From DAHUXN01 sp963729815 (GTDB taxonomy: Bacteria > Acidobacteriota > Terriglobia > Acidiferrales > UBA7541), in assembly GCA_963729815.1 (NCBI GenBank), contig CAVSPU010000004.1, positions 682,001 through 746,000 on the forward strand: 64,000 nucleotides of DNA. Reading direction: 5' to 3'. The notes beneath the pieces are model-generated. The model made no database searches. It worked only from the letters and a program-made list of their open reading frames with translations, and was not told where the DNA came from. Each line of letters starts with the position of its first letter. Position 1 is the stretch's first letter. Shown here one piece after another: positions 31,619 through 41,266 of this stretch. The position numbers and the translations under genes are program-made.

Positions 31619-32791
31619 TCACTCGATCACCTCGAAATTTGCGAGCGCCTTTTCATTCACGCGCAATCCCAGCCCGGGCGTATTTTCATCGAGGTCCACA
31701 AACCCGTTCTGCGCCTTTGGCTCGCCCTCGAAGATGTACCAGAAAAGCTCGTTGCCCACTTCCACGTCCACGATCGGAAAGTATTCAGCCATCGGCGAGT
31801 TCAGGCTTGCCATCACGACGTGGTAGTTGTGCATCTGCCCGGCGTGCGGGACCACCGGCACGGAGTACGATTCGGCGAGGGCAGTGATCTTGCGTGCCTG
31901 AGAGATTCCTCCCACGCGATTCGTATCGAATTGAATATAGTCCACGGCGCGAGCCTCCAGCAAATCGCGAAAGCCGTATTGCGTGTGCTCGTGCTCGCCG
32001 CCCGCGATGGGAATTCTGCCGTATGACTTCAGCTCTGCATAGCCGCCAATATCGTCCGGAATCACCGGCTCTTCCAGCCAGCGCAGATGAAACGGTTCGA
32101 GCAGCGGTAGCATGCGTTTCGCATAATCAAGCGTCCAGCCCATGTAGGCGTCCGCCATTATGTCAATTTCATCGCCTACGGCTTCTCGCACGGTGCGTAC
32201 CAGATCAAGATTCCGTTGCATTCCTGCCGCGCCGTCACTCGGGCCCCAGCCGAAACGCAGCTTCATCGCCTGATACCCCTCGACCTTGTAGCGCTTCGCT
32301 TCGGCGGCAAGCTCACCGAGTGGCACGCTGTACAGCCGGCTCGCGTACACGGGAATGCGTCGTTTCGTCCGCCCGCCGAGCAGCCGGAAAACGGGCTGTT
32401 TTGCCGACTTGCCCAAAATATCCCACAGCGCGATATCCACAGCGCTGATCGCCGCCATGCCGATTCCTTTCCGTCCGAACGCCATCGTCTTGCGGTACAT
32501 GTGCTGCCACAGAAATTCGATGTCCCACGGATTGGCGCCGAGTAGCAGCGGCTTCAAGTAGAGGTCAATCACCTGCTTGGTCACAAGAGGGGCGAGCGCG
32601 GTGTTGCCGATTCCCACGAGACCGTCGTCCGTGAACACCTCGGCGATCAGCCATCCGTGAAACGTAAACGTGCTCATGGAAGCCTCAGGCAAGGACAACA
32701 GGTCCATGGGATTCGTGCAGAAGTGCGGCGGCAGTGGAACTGTCTTCCCGCGCCAACGAACCACTCGCGTGCGGATATCCTTGATCTTCAT
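31619..32791 (-). CDS. Enolase-superfamily acid-sugar dehydratase (L-rhamnonate dehydratase-like)
   Basis: The 390-residue protein is of the mandelate-racemase group: a capping domain, then the barrel with RFGWGPSDGAAG, metal ligands in DIMADAYMGW, WLEEPVIPDD and GGEHEHTQYG, and the acid/base His in VVPHAGQMHNYH. The HFCTNPMDLL start and GPSDG block recall L-rhamnonate dehydratases. It would convert an aldonate to 2-keto-3-deoxy acid. Its start ATG overlaps the stop of the transporter gene (ATGA). Confidence 0.85.
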   Translation of the reverse strand: MKIKDIRTRVVRWRGKTVPLPPHFCTNPMDLLSLPEASMSTFTFHGWLIAEVFTDDGLVGIGNTALAPLVTKQVIDLYLKPLLLGANPWDIEFLWQHMYRKTMAFGRKGIGMAAISAVDIALWDILGKSAKQPVFRLLGGRTKRRIPVYASRLYSVPLGELAAEAKRYKVEGYQAMKLRFGWGPSDGAAGMQRNLDLVRTVREAVGDEIDIMADAYMGWTLDYAKRMLPLLEPFHLRWLEEPVIPDDIGGYAELKSYGRIPIAGGEHEHTQYGFRDLLEARAVDYIQFDTNRVGGISQARKITALAESYSVPVVPHAGQMHNYHVVMASLNSPMAEYFPIVDVEVGNELFWYIFEGEPKAQNGFVDLDENTPGLGLRVNEKALANFEVIE

Positions 32792-34056
32792 CGTGCTCCT
32801 TCATAGTCGAGTTTGCGCTCCGGCGCCAGAGACCGTATTGCAGGGACCATCCCGAGGATCACCAGGAATGCAATCACGTGCAGCATTCCGGCTATGGTGA
32901 ACACCACGCCGTAGCCGAATCCGTGATCCAGCAGGTATCCCACCAGTTCGCCGAACGCAATCCCACCCATTGCGCCGCCGAACCCTACCAGACCCGCCGC
33001 AGCTCCCACCGCGTTGGTCGGAAACAAATCCGCGGGCACGATCATCACTAACGTGGACCAGGATTGCTGCCCGAAATATGCCAGACTGAAAATTGCGATG
33101 GCCCACGACGCCGCAACGTGAGGCACGAGCAAGATACTAGGCATCACGGCGGCGCTCAGGCCCAGCGTCACTTTGCGCGCTACATTCACGGAATATTTCT
33201 TTCGCACCAGAAGACTCGAAAACCAACCGCCAACAAGACAGCCGACACCCGACGCCGCGTACGGAATCCACGCGAACGTCCCAACCGCTTTGATGTCGAA
33301 GCCCCTGACGTCATATAAGTATTTGGGCAGCCAGAAAAGATAAAAGTACCATGCCGAATCGCTCAGGAATTTTGCGATTACCAATCCCCAGGCTTCACGG
33401 ATGCGCAGCAGATCTAGCCACTTATATTTCCGTGCCGCTGCAGCGGATTCCGTCACGGGCCGAATTTCCTCGCGCTCGCGCGCGCTGATCCGCGGATGCT
33501 CGAGCGGCGAAAAATACGCGAGCCGCCACCAAATCGTCCAGGCAAGCCCCAGCGCGCCGGTGATCGCAAAAATCCAGCGCCAGTTCAGGAAGCTCAACAC
33601 CAGCGCGATCAGCGGCGGCGCGGCAACAGCTCCTACCGCCGTCCCACCGTTGATGATCCCCATCGCCGTCGCGCTTTCATGCGCCGGGAACCATTCGGAC
33701 ACAGCGCGTGTGGCCGCCGGAAAACCGCCGCCTTCTCCCACGCCCAGCAGGAACCGGCTGACCATCAGCATCGCAAACGTTGCCGCCAGAGAATGGCTCG
33801 CGCACGCAAGCGACCAGAACGCCATAATTAGCGTAAATCCTAGGCGCGTCCCAAGCGCGTCGACGAGCTTCCCTCCACCAGCGTACATGAATGCATACGA
33901 CAGCAAAAACGCCGACTGCAAATCGGAAAACTGCTCGTTCGAGAGCGGGATGTCCTTGCTGATGGCCTTGATCGCTACCGGCAGTGTTTGCCGGTCCAGG
34001 TAACTGATCGCGATAGCCACACTGATCAGAATCGCGATGCGCCAGCGTAGCGCCAT
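32788..34056 (-). CDS. MFS transporter (ACS/hexuronate type), first gene of the acid-sugar operon
   Basis: About 422 residues from the ATG at 34056, chosen because GAGGAG lies just upstream; the ORF extends to 34113. It has twelve helices with AISYLDRQTLPVA at the start and GVGEGGGFPAATRAVSEWFP, the ACS-family signature of hexuronate, glucarate and similar anion symporters. It overlaps the dehydratase start by 4 bases. Confidence 0.88.
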   Translation of the reverse strand: MALRWRIAILISVAIAISYLDRQTLPVAIKAISKDIPLSNEQFSDLQSAFLLSYAFMYAGGGKLVDALGTRLGFTLIMAFWSLACASHSLAATFAMLMVSRFLLGVGEGGGFPAATRAVSEWFPAHESATAMGIINGGTAVGAVAAPPLIALVLSFLNWRWIFAITGALGLAWTIWWRLAYFSPLEHPRISAREREEIRPVTESAAAARKYKWLDLLRIREAWGLVIAKFLSDSAWYFYLFWLPKYLYDVRGFDIKAVGTFAWIPYAASGVGCLVGGWFSSLLVRKKYSVNVARKVTLGLSAAVMPSILLVPHVAASWAIAIFSLAYFGQQSWSTLVMIVPADLFPTNAVGAAAGLVGFGGAMGGIAFGELVGYLLDHGFGYGVVFTIAGMLHVIAFLVILGMVPAIRSLAPERKLDYEGAR

Positions 34057-34113
34057 TTTCTCCTCGCGTGCCCACTCGCCATGCTGCGACGAACGAGGCG
34101 AGCATAATAGCAA

Positions 34114-34538
34114 ACGGTCCCTCCGGATTGGGGGCCGTCTTCACGAATCCGTTTTGCCCCACGCTGTTGCTACCTCTCCTCGTCCTGTTCGAGAAGGGCA
34201 TGGATTAATTCCAATATTCTCCCAAACTGATCCCGGAGTGCGTTCTCGAGGACCAAACGCAACTATCGATTCGAACGCGAGAGGTTTCTCTGCAGATCGG
34301 GTGCGTGGTTGCCGGTGGCCGGCATATGGAAGATTAATGACGCTTTCACGGAATCGCGGTGTAGCAGCAGACGCCCCTGCAAAAATCCTCGGACCCTGGG
34401 CGGCGCAAAGCCAAAGCAAATATCAATTCAATCGATCATGTGAGGCCTGCAGGGAGTGCGATTAATCGCAGACAACGGAGGATATAGTTTTGGCCGAGAA
34501 ATCTCAGAACGTTCAGCCGAAACAATAACGGCACAGGC
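34114..34538. other. Gene-poor stretch with dispersed repeat copy B
   Basis: About 425 bases between divergent genes. 34172-34239 resembles 18390-18455 and reads as a decayed coding fragment with an internal stop. No functional gene is supported. Confidence 0.45.
34172..34239 (+). repeat. Dispersed degenerate repeat, copy B
   Basis: GTTCGAGAAGGGCATGGATT and the following CTCCCAAACTGATC match copy A at 18390-18455 with scattered changes. Same orientation, no flanking target duplication seen. Confidence 0.5.
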
Positions 34539-35294
34539 TCAACGCTGATCCACACCTATCAACGTCCGTTCTCTCTCAGGAAGCCGAGAAAGCACAGCCT
34601 CTTCCAATTCGTGCGCGCTCTTCACGTCGTTCGGATAGTTGCAGATAAATGTTGCAAAGGAAAATTTGCTCACTGCACCGGCTATTCTGAGCGTGTCTTC
34701 CAGTTGAATAGTCGTACTGTTCGCAGTCGCTCTGTCCGCATCGGGAAGAATCAGGCCAAACAAACCTTGCCCGAAGGTGTACATCGAGTCCGTTGGCCCC
34801 AAATTGCGAGAGATTCCCCGCGCCGCTTCACCTAATGCGGCTGTCTGCTCATTCTCGGGAAGATCCTGCTGGAACTTCACCTTGACGACCACAAGAGAGA
34901 GCGGTCGCTGCATGTTCGAAGCCCGGCGGCACTCCATAGTGAGACGGTCCTGAAAATGACCCATGCCCGGTATACTGTGCAGTAGGTCCACGTCAGCCTG
35001 GTGGCGCAATTCGAGATTTCGCTTGAACTCCGCTACGAGTTGCTGTTTGAGACGCCTCACCGTCCGTTGCCGATCCAACAGATAAACGATGAAGAGGAGT
35101 GACAACACACAAAATCCGATGAAGGCGAAGCGAAGTGTCCATTTGTTTCCCGACTCGGGGTGGACAAACACCAATGGGTACATTAGCAGCGCCACGCCGC
35201 CGGCCATCACGAGAACGATGATGGCTGCCAGAATCGATAAATGGAATTCGCGCCGCTCGAGTTTGTCCAGTTCCGCTGGATTGAAGCCGATCAT
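34539..35294 (-). CDS. Membrane protein with degenerate GGDEF domain
   Basis: The 251-residue protein has two membrane helices (about 20-42 and 53-72) and then a GGDEF-like fold (LLHSIPGMGHFQDRL, with LSLVVVKVKFQ). The GG[DE]EF active loop is replaced by TFGQGLFGLILP, so cyclic-di-GMP synthesis is unlikely. It may be a receptor or structural remnant. Diguanylate cyclases usually have EGG or RxxD features, which are also missing. Confidence 0.7.
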   Translation of the reverse strand: MIGFNPAELDKLERREFHLSILAAIIVLVMAGGVALLMYPLVFVHPESGNKWTLRFAFIGFCVLSLLFIVYLLDRQRTVRRLKQQLVAEFKRNLELRHQADVDLLHSIPGMGHFQDRLTMECRRASNMQRPLSLVVVKVKFQQDLPENEQTAALGEAARGISRNLGPTDSMYTFGQGLFGLILPDADRATANSTTIQLEDTLRIAGAVSKFSFATFICNYPNDVKSAHELEEAVLSRLPERERTLIGVDQR

Positions 35295-35636
35295 CGCTTA
35301 AACTCCGTCCACGCCTAATGAACAGGCAGCTTCAGCTCACGCCGACGAGCTCGCATTTCTCATCATATTCTTAACTGGGAAACCGCTAGTTACAAGCAAT
35401 CTGCTTGCACTTGTGGCTTGATTGTCACCTCAGGCTTGCGGCGCGAGGGAAATCAGAGGCTGAGCGCCGGGGAAAATGAAACATACGTACATACCTGCAT
35501 CGCCCACTTTCAACGTACACCGCAACAAATCTCGTGTGCCGTTGGTCGTCATTGGAAATTGCAGCAATAGCCATGCGTTATTGAATGTTTCGCGGTAATA
35601 TACCGTGCGTTTTTAACTTAACTGTCTCGAGGACCC
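35295..35636. other. Upstream region of the M28 peptidase
   Basis: About 340 bases with no ORF of note. A possible -10 (TAATAT) lies about 45 bases before the start at 35637. No hairpin is obvious. Confidence 0.4.
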
Positions 35637-37568
35637 ATGCGCCGAATCGTCATAAGCTTCTCCGTGATAGCTGCTTTCTCAGTTTCCCTTTTGTTCATAC
35701 TTGGAGCGACGAAGCTCCCGCGACAATCGGCGCACAAAGCGGCCAAGGCGAGCGCGGCCGCGAAATATGGCAACGCGGATTCAATTAGCGAAGATGAAAT
35801 GAAGATCTACGACTATTTTCTCGCCTCCGACCAGCTCGAGGGCCGAAACTTACCTTCGCGCGGCTACGATACGGCGGCGCTTTATGTCGCAAGTCATCTG
35901 GCGGAATGGGGCCTCAAACCGGGCGGCAGCGCGAGCGGAACGAACGGCCCGCTGCAACCTTACTTCATGCCCTTTGCGTTGGTCACGCGCCAGGTTGCTC
36001 AAGAGGAGAGCAAGGCTTCGCTAACCGGACCGCCTCCATTTAATTTTGGTGGAGGTACCGTGGAACTTCGGACCACTGACTTTGATTATGGCAAAGACTG
36101 GACGGTCGGACCCAGCGGCGCCGGTTTCCGCGGTCTGCCACCGGCAGAGTCCTTTGACGTCACCGGAAACGTGGTTTTTGCAGGCGACGGCTATGTGCTC
36201 AACAAATCCAACATCAATCCTTACGAGGGCCTGGATGTACGTGGCAAGATCATTGTCGTTGCAGGGCTGCCTCGTGAACTCGCTGCGCAGCAGGCGGGAG
36301 CAAGGCGTGGCGCTGCCGGGCCGAATCCTCTCGGTGAAGATTGCACGGACTTCCTGACTCCGGAAGAGTACGCAGCGAAAAACGGCGCGGTAGCGGTTGT
36401 CAGAATTGCGGACTTTCAGCAGCTTGCCGCCATGGCCAATCCGAACGGCGGGCGTGGGCCGTCACTCAATGGACCTCCTTTCCAAGTAACGAAATTCGAG
36501 GATCACCCCGCGTGCCCCAGCGCTCCTTCGATCATCGCTGGCGCGGAAATGACAAACGACCTCTTCGCGGGTGAAAAGACGACTGCGGCACAGGTGTTCT
36601 ACGCTGCTGGCGCAAATGCCAAGCAGGACTCATTCGAGCTGAGCGCCGAGAAAAAACTGAGTTTACACGTTGTGATCCACAGCGAAGATGGTCATGGCGA
36701 AAATGTCGTTGGAATACTCGAAGGCGCCGATCCCGTACTCAAGAATGAGTATGTGGTCATCAGCGCGCATCTGGACCACATCGGGTTGAGTGCACCGTTG
36801 CCCGACGGTCACAATGTCAACAATGGCGCGGACGACGACGGTTCTGGGTCGACAGGTCTGCTTGCCATCGCCCGGGCTTACGCCCAGGGCGCGAGCAAGG
36901 GTATGCGGCCGAAGCGCACCGTGGTTTTCTTGTGGAACGCCGGCGAGGAGAAGGGGCTTTGGGGCTCGCGATACTTCAACGAATTTCCTCCCATCGATCT
37001 TACGATGGTGGTGGCCGACCTCAACATGGACATGATCGGCCGCACCAAGAATCCTAAATCCGTCGATCCAAACCCCACGCACATGCTGGTAAATCCCGGT
37101 GAAATCCTCGTCGTTGGACCCAATATAAGCAGCGATGACCTGGAGAAGACAATTGAGACCGTGAACAACAACTATCAGAAATTGATCCTCAATCACTTCT
37201 ACGATGCGACCGCGCCGGACGCCACTCACGATAATCTCGGCCCGAAACCAAACGGCCAGCGCATCTTCTACCGCAGCGATCATTACAATTTCGCGAAAAT
37301 GGGCATTCCAATTGCATTCTTCACCGTTGGACTCCATGTGGATTACCACCGTCCCACCGACACTCCGGAGAAAATTGATTACAAGGAAATACAGCAGGTC
37401 TCCAAGACCGTTGCCGCAGTTGCGTGGACTCTCGGCAATCAAGCGGGCCGCCCACATCTAAACACAAATCTGCCAGACCAATTGGTTAAGGATATGAAAA
37501 GCGCGCAGACCGACGGCTGGGGCAAGGTAACACCCGTTTTGCCTTCGTTGCCCGGCGAGCCGTATTAG
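35637..37568 (+). CDS. Secreted M28-family peptidase with PA domain
   Basis: The 643-residue protein has a signal peptide (hydrophobic 5-24). A PA-like insert occupies about 130-280. The M28 domain follows with zinc ligands in SAHLDHIG, NNGADDDGSG, NAGEEKGLWGS, DMIGR and RSDHYNF, in the expected order. The family removes N-terminal amino acids. It is a secreted scavenging enzyme and the next gene is another secreted protein. Confidence 0.9.
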   Translation: MRRIVISFSVIAAFSVSLLFILGATKLPRQSAHKAAKASAAAKYGNADSISEDEMKIYDYFLASDQLEGRNLPSRGYDTAALYVASHLAEWGLKPGGSASGTNGPLQPYFMPFALVTRQVAQEESKASLTGPPPFNFGGGTVELRTTDFDYGKDWTVGPSGAGFRGLPPAESFDVTGNVVFAGDGYVLNKSNINPYEGLDVRGKIIVVAGLPRELAAQQAGARRGAAGPNPLGEDCTDFLTPEEYAAKNGAVAVVRIADFQQLAAMANPNGGRGPSLNGPPFQVTKFEDHPACPSAPSIIAGAEMTNDLFAGEKTTAAQVFYAAGANAKQDSFELSAEKKLSLHVVIHSEDGHGENVVGILEGADPVLKNEYVVISAHLDHIGLSAPLPDGHNVNNGADDDGSGSTGLLAIARAYAQGASKGMRPKRTVVFLWNAGEEKGLWGSRYFNEFPPIDLTMVVADLNMDMIGRTKNPKSVDPNPTHMLVNPGEILVVGPNISSDDLEKTIETVNNNYQKLILNHFYDATAPDATHDNLGPKPNGQRIFYRSDHYNFAKMGIPIAFFTVGLHVDYHRPTDTPEKIDYKEIQQVSKTVAAVAWTLGNQAGRPHLNTNLPDQLVKDMKSAQTDGWGKVTPVLPSLPGEPY

Positions 37569-37703
37569 GCAAAAGCGTGGTCAGATGCCGAGTGGCTAAT
37601 CGTCCAGCGTGTGCGGACTGAGGCAACAGGCGAGCGTTCGGTAAATTGGCTTTCCATTTTGGATAAAATATAAATACAATGCGCCTTGCACTTAGGAGGC
37701 CCC

Positions 37704-39992
37704 GTGATCCGGCACACTCGCCATCTCTTCCAAATACTTTTGATCCTCGGTCTCGTCCTTCCGCCAGCAATAGTCGCGCATGCCCAAGAACGCGAGGAGC
37801 CGGGCAAGTCCATTGGCAAGGTTTCCGTCCTCGGAAACCTGATCCTGATGGAATTGGACAAAGGCGCACTTGGCCAGCAGAACCTCTTCGATCTTGGCCA
37901 GCGGACACTTCGCTTCACGCCGGATGGTGCGGGATATCGCGTCGAAAATCTTCCGCTGCACTGGGACGCGGACTTCGGCCAAGAGCTGAGCAGTCCCCAG
38001 GTCACGCTGCACAACTTCTCATTCCCATTCTCCGGAAAGACGTGGGATTCGTTTTCCGTCGGCGTCACCGGCTCGATTCGCTTCGGTCCGCCCGCTCGGC
38101 CGTCATTCGACGGGGGCATGCCTCCGGGCTTCGTGCCTCGCGACTTCGGCGGCGTCTCCATTGCCCGCTTCGATGCGCTCTCCGAAGCCGCCGGAAATTT
38201 GGTCAACACTGTTCCGGCGATTTGCGTCTTTTTCAAGCCGCGCATGTCCGGCAATCGCTACGTAAAGGAACTCGACGACCGCGCCGTGGTGACGTGGGAC
38301 ATAACCGAACCGTATGGCAACATCCAGGACTTTACATGGACCAAGACGATCAACCGGTTCCAGGCTGTGCTGTACAAAGACGGCGTGATCGAGATGTCCT
38401 ACCAACAGCTTGCGGCGAAGGACGCCATCATCGGTGTCTATCCCCTCGTCGCTGGCGGCATAGAGAAACCGCTCGCCGCGCTCACCGGCGACAAGAATTC
38501 CACCGCCGCCGCGAATCTCAACCTCGAGAACGTCAAGCTTTCAGTGGTTGACGGACTGTTCCTGAAGATCACGTTTGAAACTGCCGGTCCTGTATTGCCC
38601 GAAGGAGATCCGGGGCTTGCAGGCATTGCCTATCGCGTTTACTTTAACGCCCATAAACCTTCTCTCGCGCCCGCTGCCGCCGCGCACCCCGATGCTGTCT
38701 GGACCATCTTCGGCTTTGCGCCGCGGAACCGCGCGAACGGCGGCAGATCACGGTACTTTGCGTTCGGTCCCGGCGTCTCGCGCCGCGTGGAGACGAGCGG
38801 CAACACCATTTCCATCCAGGGAATCCTTCCGCCCGCGCTCCGCGCCGCCGCACAGATCACCGTTTCCGCCGACGCTTCTGCTTCCGGCTCCGATCAGCCC
38901 GTTGCGCAGATTCCCGCGCATCTTGTCGCGCTCAGCGGCATTCGCAATCCTGAAGTCCACTTTTCTTCGCTCAAGCCGCAGGACGGCCCTTTTCCGGTCG
39001 TCTACGAATCTTTCCACTATTACGCGCTGCCCAACAATCGCGACCTGAGCTGCACGGTCATCAAGACCCTCGGCGACAAATTCGACTTCCTCGCCTATTA
39101 CTCCGATTTCCGCGTCGACAATCAGGAGGCGGGCACGCCCAGCGACGGTCCGCTCGGCTCCACTGGCCCCGCTGTCACTGGCATCGCCGCCACGCAGACG
39201 CCGCAGGGTCTCGCTTCTTACTGCTCACCGGGCCGCTTCCAATGGGGATTTATTCAACCCGTCTACGCTGGCTCCATTCAGATGCAGGAATACCCGCCGG
39301 CGGACGCGCCCATCGGCGATATGCACGACATCACCTTTTATACGAAACAGCTCGCCGAAATCTCGCAGAACAGCAAAGTCCCTCCGTATATGTACGCCAT
39401 GTCGCAGATCGGCCACGAAATGGGCCACCGCTGGGCCGCGTTCGTTTCCGCAAAAGTCGGTGACGAAACCATCCGCCTCGGCGACCCTGTCCATTGGCAA
39501 ATGGGCCTGCAGGCCGTTGCGCCTTTTCCCTACGTCCGTCCCACCGAAGCCTCCATCATGGGCGGCGGTGTCTGGCAGGATAATTTCGACGGCACCTTCA
39601 CGCAGCTCGACGACAACTACTACGTCCCCGCCACCGGCTACTCGTATCTCGATCTCTACCTCATGGGCCTCATTACCCCAATCGAAGTCCCCGACTTTTT
39701 CCTCCTTCGCAACATGAAACCGGTTGGCCATGACGCCGATGGCCATCTCATCGTCAAAGCCGATCGCACCAAGATCACCATTCAAGACGTCATCGCCGCC
39801 GAAGGTCCGCGCATGCCCGATGTCGATCACTCGCAGCGCCAGTTCAACACGGGCATGGTCATCATCGTCCAGCATGGCCTCAAGCCGAGTCCCTCGCTCA
39901 TCAAGGAAACCAACGGCATTCGCAAACAGTGGATGCAGTATTTTTCGATCGCCACCGGGCGCCGCGCATCGATGACTGCGAATCCGAACTGA
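37704..39992 (+). CDS. Large secreted HExxH protein of unknown family
   Basis: About 762 residues from a GTG at 37704, preferred because TAGGAGG precedes it; a TTG at 37686 also opens the frame. A signal peptide ends VAHA-Q. The N-terminal half is beta-rich (FSFPFSGKTWDSFSVGVTGS, a nidogen-like look). Further on, QIGHEMGHRWAAF (His571, Glu572, His575) is a zincin motif, followed by YLDLYLMGLITPIEVPDFFL. Proteins of this type occur in acidobacterial secretomes, but I cannot name a family, so substrate and activity are unknown. Confidence 0.7.
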   Translation: MIRHTRHLFQILLILGLVLPPAIVAHAQEREEPGKSIGKVSVLGNLILMELDKGALGQQNLFDLGQRTLRFTPDGAGYRVENLPLHWDADFGQELSSPQVTLHNFSFPFSGKTWDSFSVGVTGSIRFGPPARPSFDGGMPPGFVPRDFGGVSIARFDALSEAAGNLVNTVPAICVFFKPRMSGNRYVKELDDRAVVTWDITEPYGNIQDFTWTKTINRFQAVLYKDGVIEMSYQQLAAKDAIIGVYPLVAGGIEKPLAALTGDKNSTAAANLNLENVKLSVVDGLFLKITFETAGPVLPEGDPGLAGIAYRVYFNAHKPSLAPAAAAHPDAVWTIFGFAPRNRANGGRSRYFAFGPGVSRRVETSGNTISIQGILPPALRAAAQITVSADASASGSDQPVAQIPAHLVALSGIRNPEVHFSSLKPQDGPFPVVYESFHYYALPNNRDLSCTVIKTLGDKFDFLAYYSDFRVDNQEAGTPSDGPLGSTGPAVTGIAATQTPQGLASYCSPGRFQWGFIQPVYAGSIQMQEYPPADAPIGDMHDITFYTKQLAEISQNSKVPPYMYAMSQIGHEMGHRWAAFVSAKVGDETIRLGDPVHWQMGLQAVAPFPYVRPTEASIMGGGVWQDNFDGTFTQLDDNYYVPATGYSYLDLYLMGLITPIEVPDFFLLRNMKPVGHDADGHLIVKADRTKITIQDVIAAEGPRMPDVDHSQRQFNTGMVIIVQHGLKPSPSLIKETNGIRKQWMQYFSIATGRRASMTANPN

Positions 39993-40191
39993 GCGGCGCG
40001 TTATCACCATTCGCGCGCAGCGGACTTCCGTGAGTGGAAACGGTGGAGGAGAGAGATCCAACCCCCAGGCCCCCTTCTTGGCGTGCAATTGTTTAGCAGG
40101 AATATCAGGGTGGTTTCCACACTGGAGGGTACTGCGAATGCGTCCGCGCCGGAGTCTTCGAGAAAACGGGTAATCGAATTCCCCGCGCTAG

Positions 40192-41241
40192 GTGTATTCT
40201 GGCGCACGGTTGCGAAGGAGCACGGCGATTCGCACATACAATCTGGCGCTCATCGGATTGGGAAACGTTGGGAAGGAATTCGTGCGGCTGCTCGTGGCGA
40301 AAGACGCGGTGCTGCGGCGTGATTTCGGAATCGAATGGAAGTTGACAGGCGTGGCGTCGCGCCGAATCGGATGGGTCGCCGATGCGAATGGGCTCGACCC
40401 GGCGGCCGCGCTCGAGCACCGCTGGCCGGAGACGCCGCACGGCAAGGTGCCACAGAACGTGCGCGAATGGCTCGCGGCGGCGCACGCGAATGTTCTCTTC
40501 GAAGCGTCGTCGCTCGACCGGCACGAAGGCCAGCCGGCGATTGACCACCTGAAGGCCGCGCTCGAAACCGGCGCGCATGCGATTAGCGCGAACAAAGGCC
40601 CCGTCGTGCATGCGTACGGGGAACTCCGCGAGTTGGCGCGGGCGAAAAACCGCAAATTCCTCTTTGAATCCACGGTGATGGATGGCGCGCCCATTTTTTC
40701 CATGTTCCCGCATTCGCTGCCGGCAGTGGAACTGCGCGGGTTCCGCGGCATATTGAATTCCACGACGAACGTCGTGCTCGCCGAAATGGAGAAGGGACTG
40801 ACGCTCGACGAAGCCGTGAAAAGGGCGCAGGAAATCGGCGTGGCGGAGACCGATCCCTCGAACGATCTCGACGGGTGGGACGCCGCGGTGAAAGTGGCCG
40901 TGCTGGTGATTGTGTTGATGGGCGTGCCAATCAAACTCGAGGACGTGGAACGAGTCGGAATCCGCACGGTGACGCCGGAACACGTGGCCGCGGCGCGCGC
41001 CGCGGGCATGCGCTACAAATTGATTTGCCGCGCGAGCCGTACAGCCGACGGAGGCGTGCGCGCGAGCGTACGCCCGCAGCAACTGCCCCTCTCGGACACG
41101 ATGGCGTTGCGCGAAGGAACGACGTCGGTGCTGCGATTCGACATGGACGTATTCGGGCTCTCGATCGTCGAGCACAAGCCCGGCGTGATCGCGACCGCAT
41201 ACGGATTGCTCGCGGATTTTATTCGCGCGGTGAAAGAGTGA
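40192..41241 (+). CDS. hom: Homoserine dehydrogenase
   Basis: The visible ORF opens at GTG 40192 and the homologous sequence begins TYNLALIGLGNVGKEF. AAGGAG (40215-40220) is 7 bases before ATT 40228, which suggests that ATT, or an upstream GTG/TTG, is used. The NAD loop is LGNVGKE, catalytic Lys is in SANKGPV, and the NDLDGWDAAVK block ends the active site. At 338-349 residues there is no ACT regulatory domain. The enzyme reduces aspartate semialdehyde in the threonine/methionine pathway. The next gene starts 25 bases later. Confidence 0.87.
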   Translation: MYSGARLRRSTAIRTYNLALIGLGNVGKEFVRLLVAKDAVLRRDFGIEWKLTGVASRRIGWVADANGLDPAAALEHRWPETPHGKVPQNVREWLAAAHANVLFEASSLDRHEGQPAIDHLKAALETGAHAISANKGPVVHAYGELRELARAKNRKFLFESTVMDGAPIFSMFPHSLPAVELRGFRGILNSTTNVVLAEMEKGLTLDEAVKRAQEIGVAETDPSNDLDGWDAAVKVAVLVIVLMGVPIKLEDVERVGIRTVTPEHVAAARAAGMRYKLICRASRTADGGVRASVRPQQLPLSDTMALREGTTSVLRFDMDVFGLSIVEHKPGVIATAYGLLADFIRAVKE

Positions 41242-41266
41242 GCATGACGCGGACGGAGCGAGCGCA

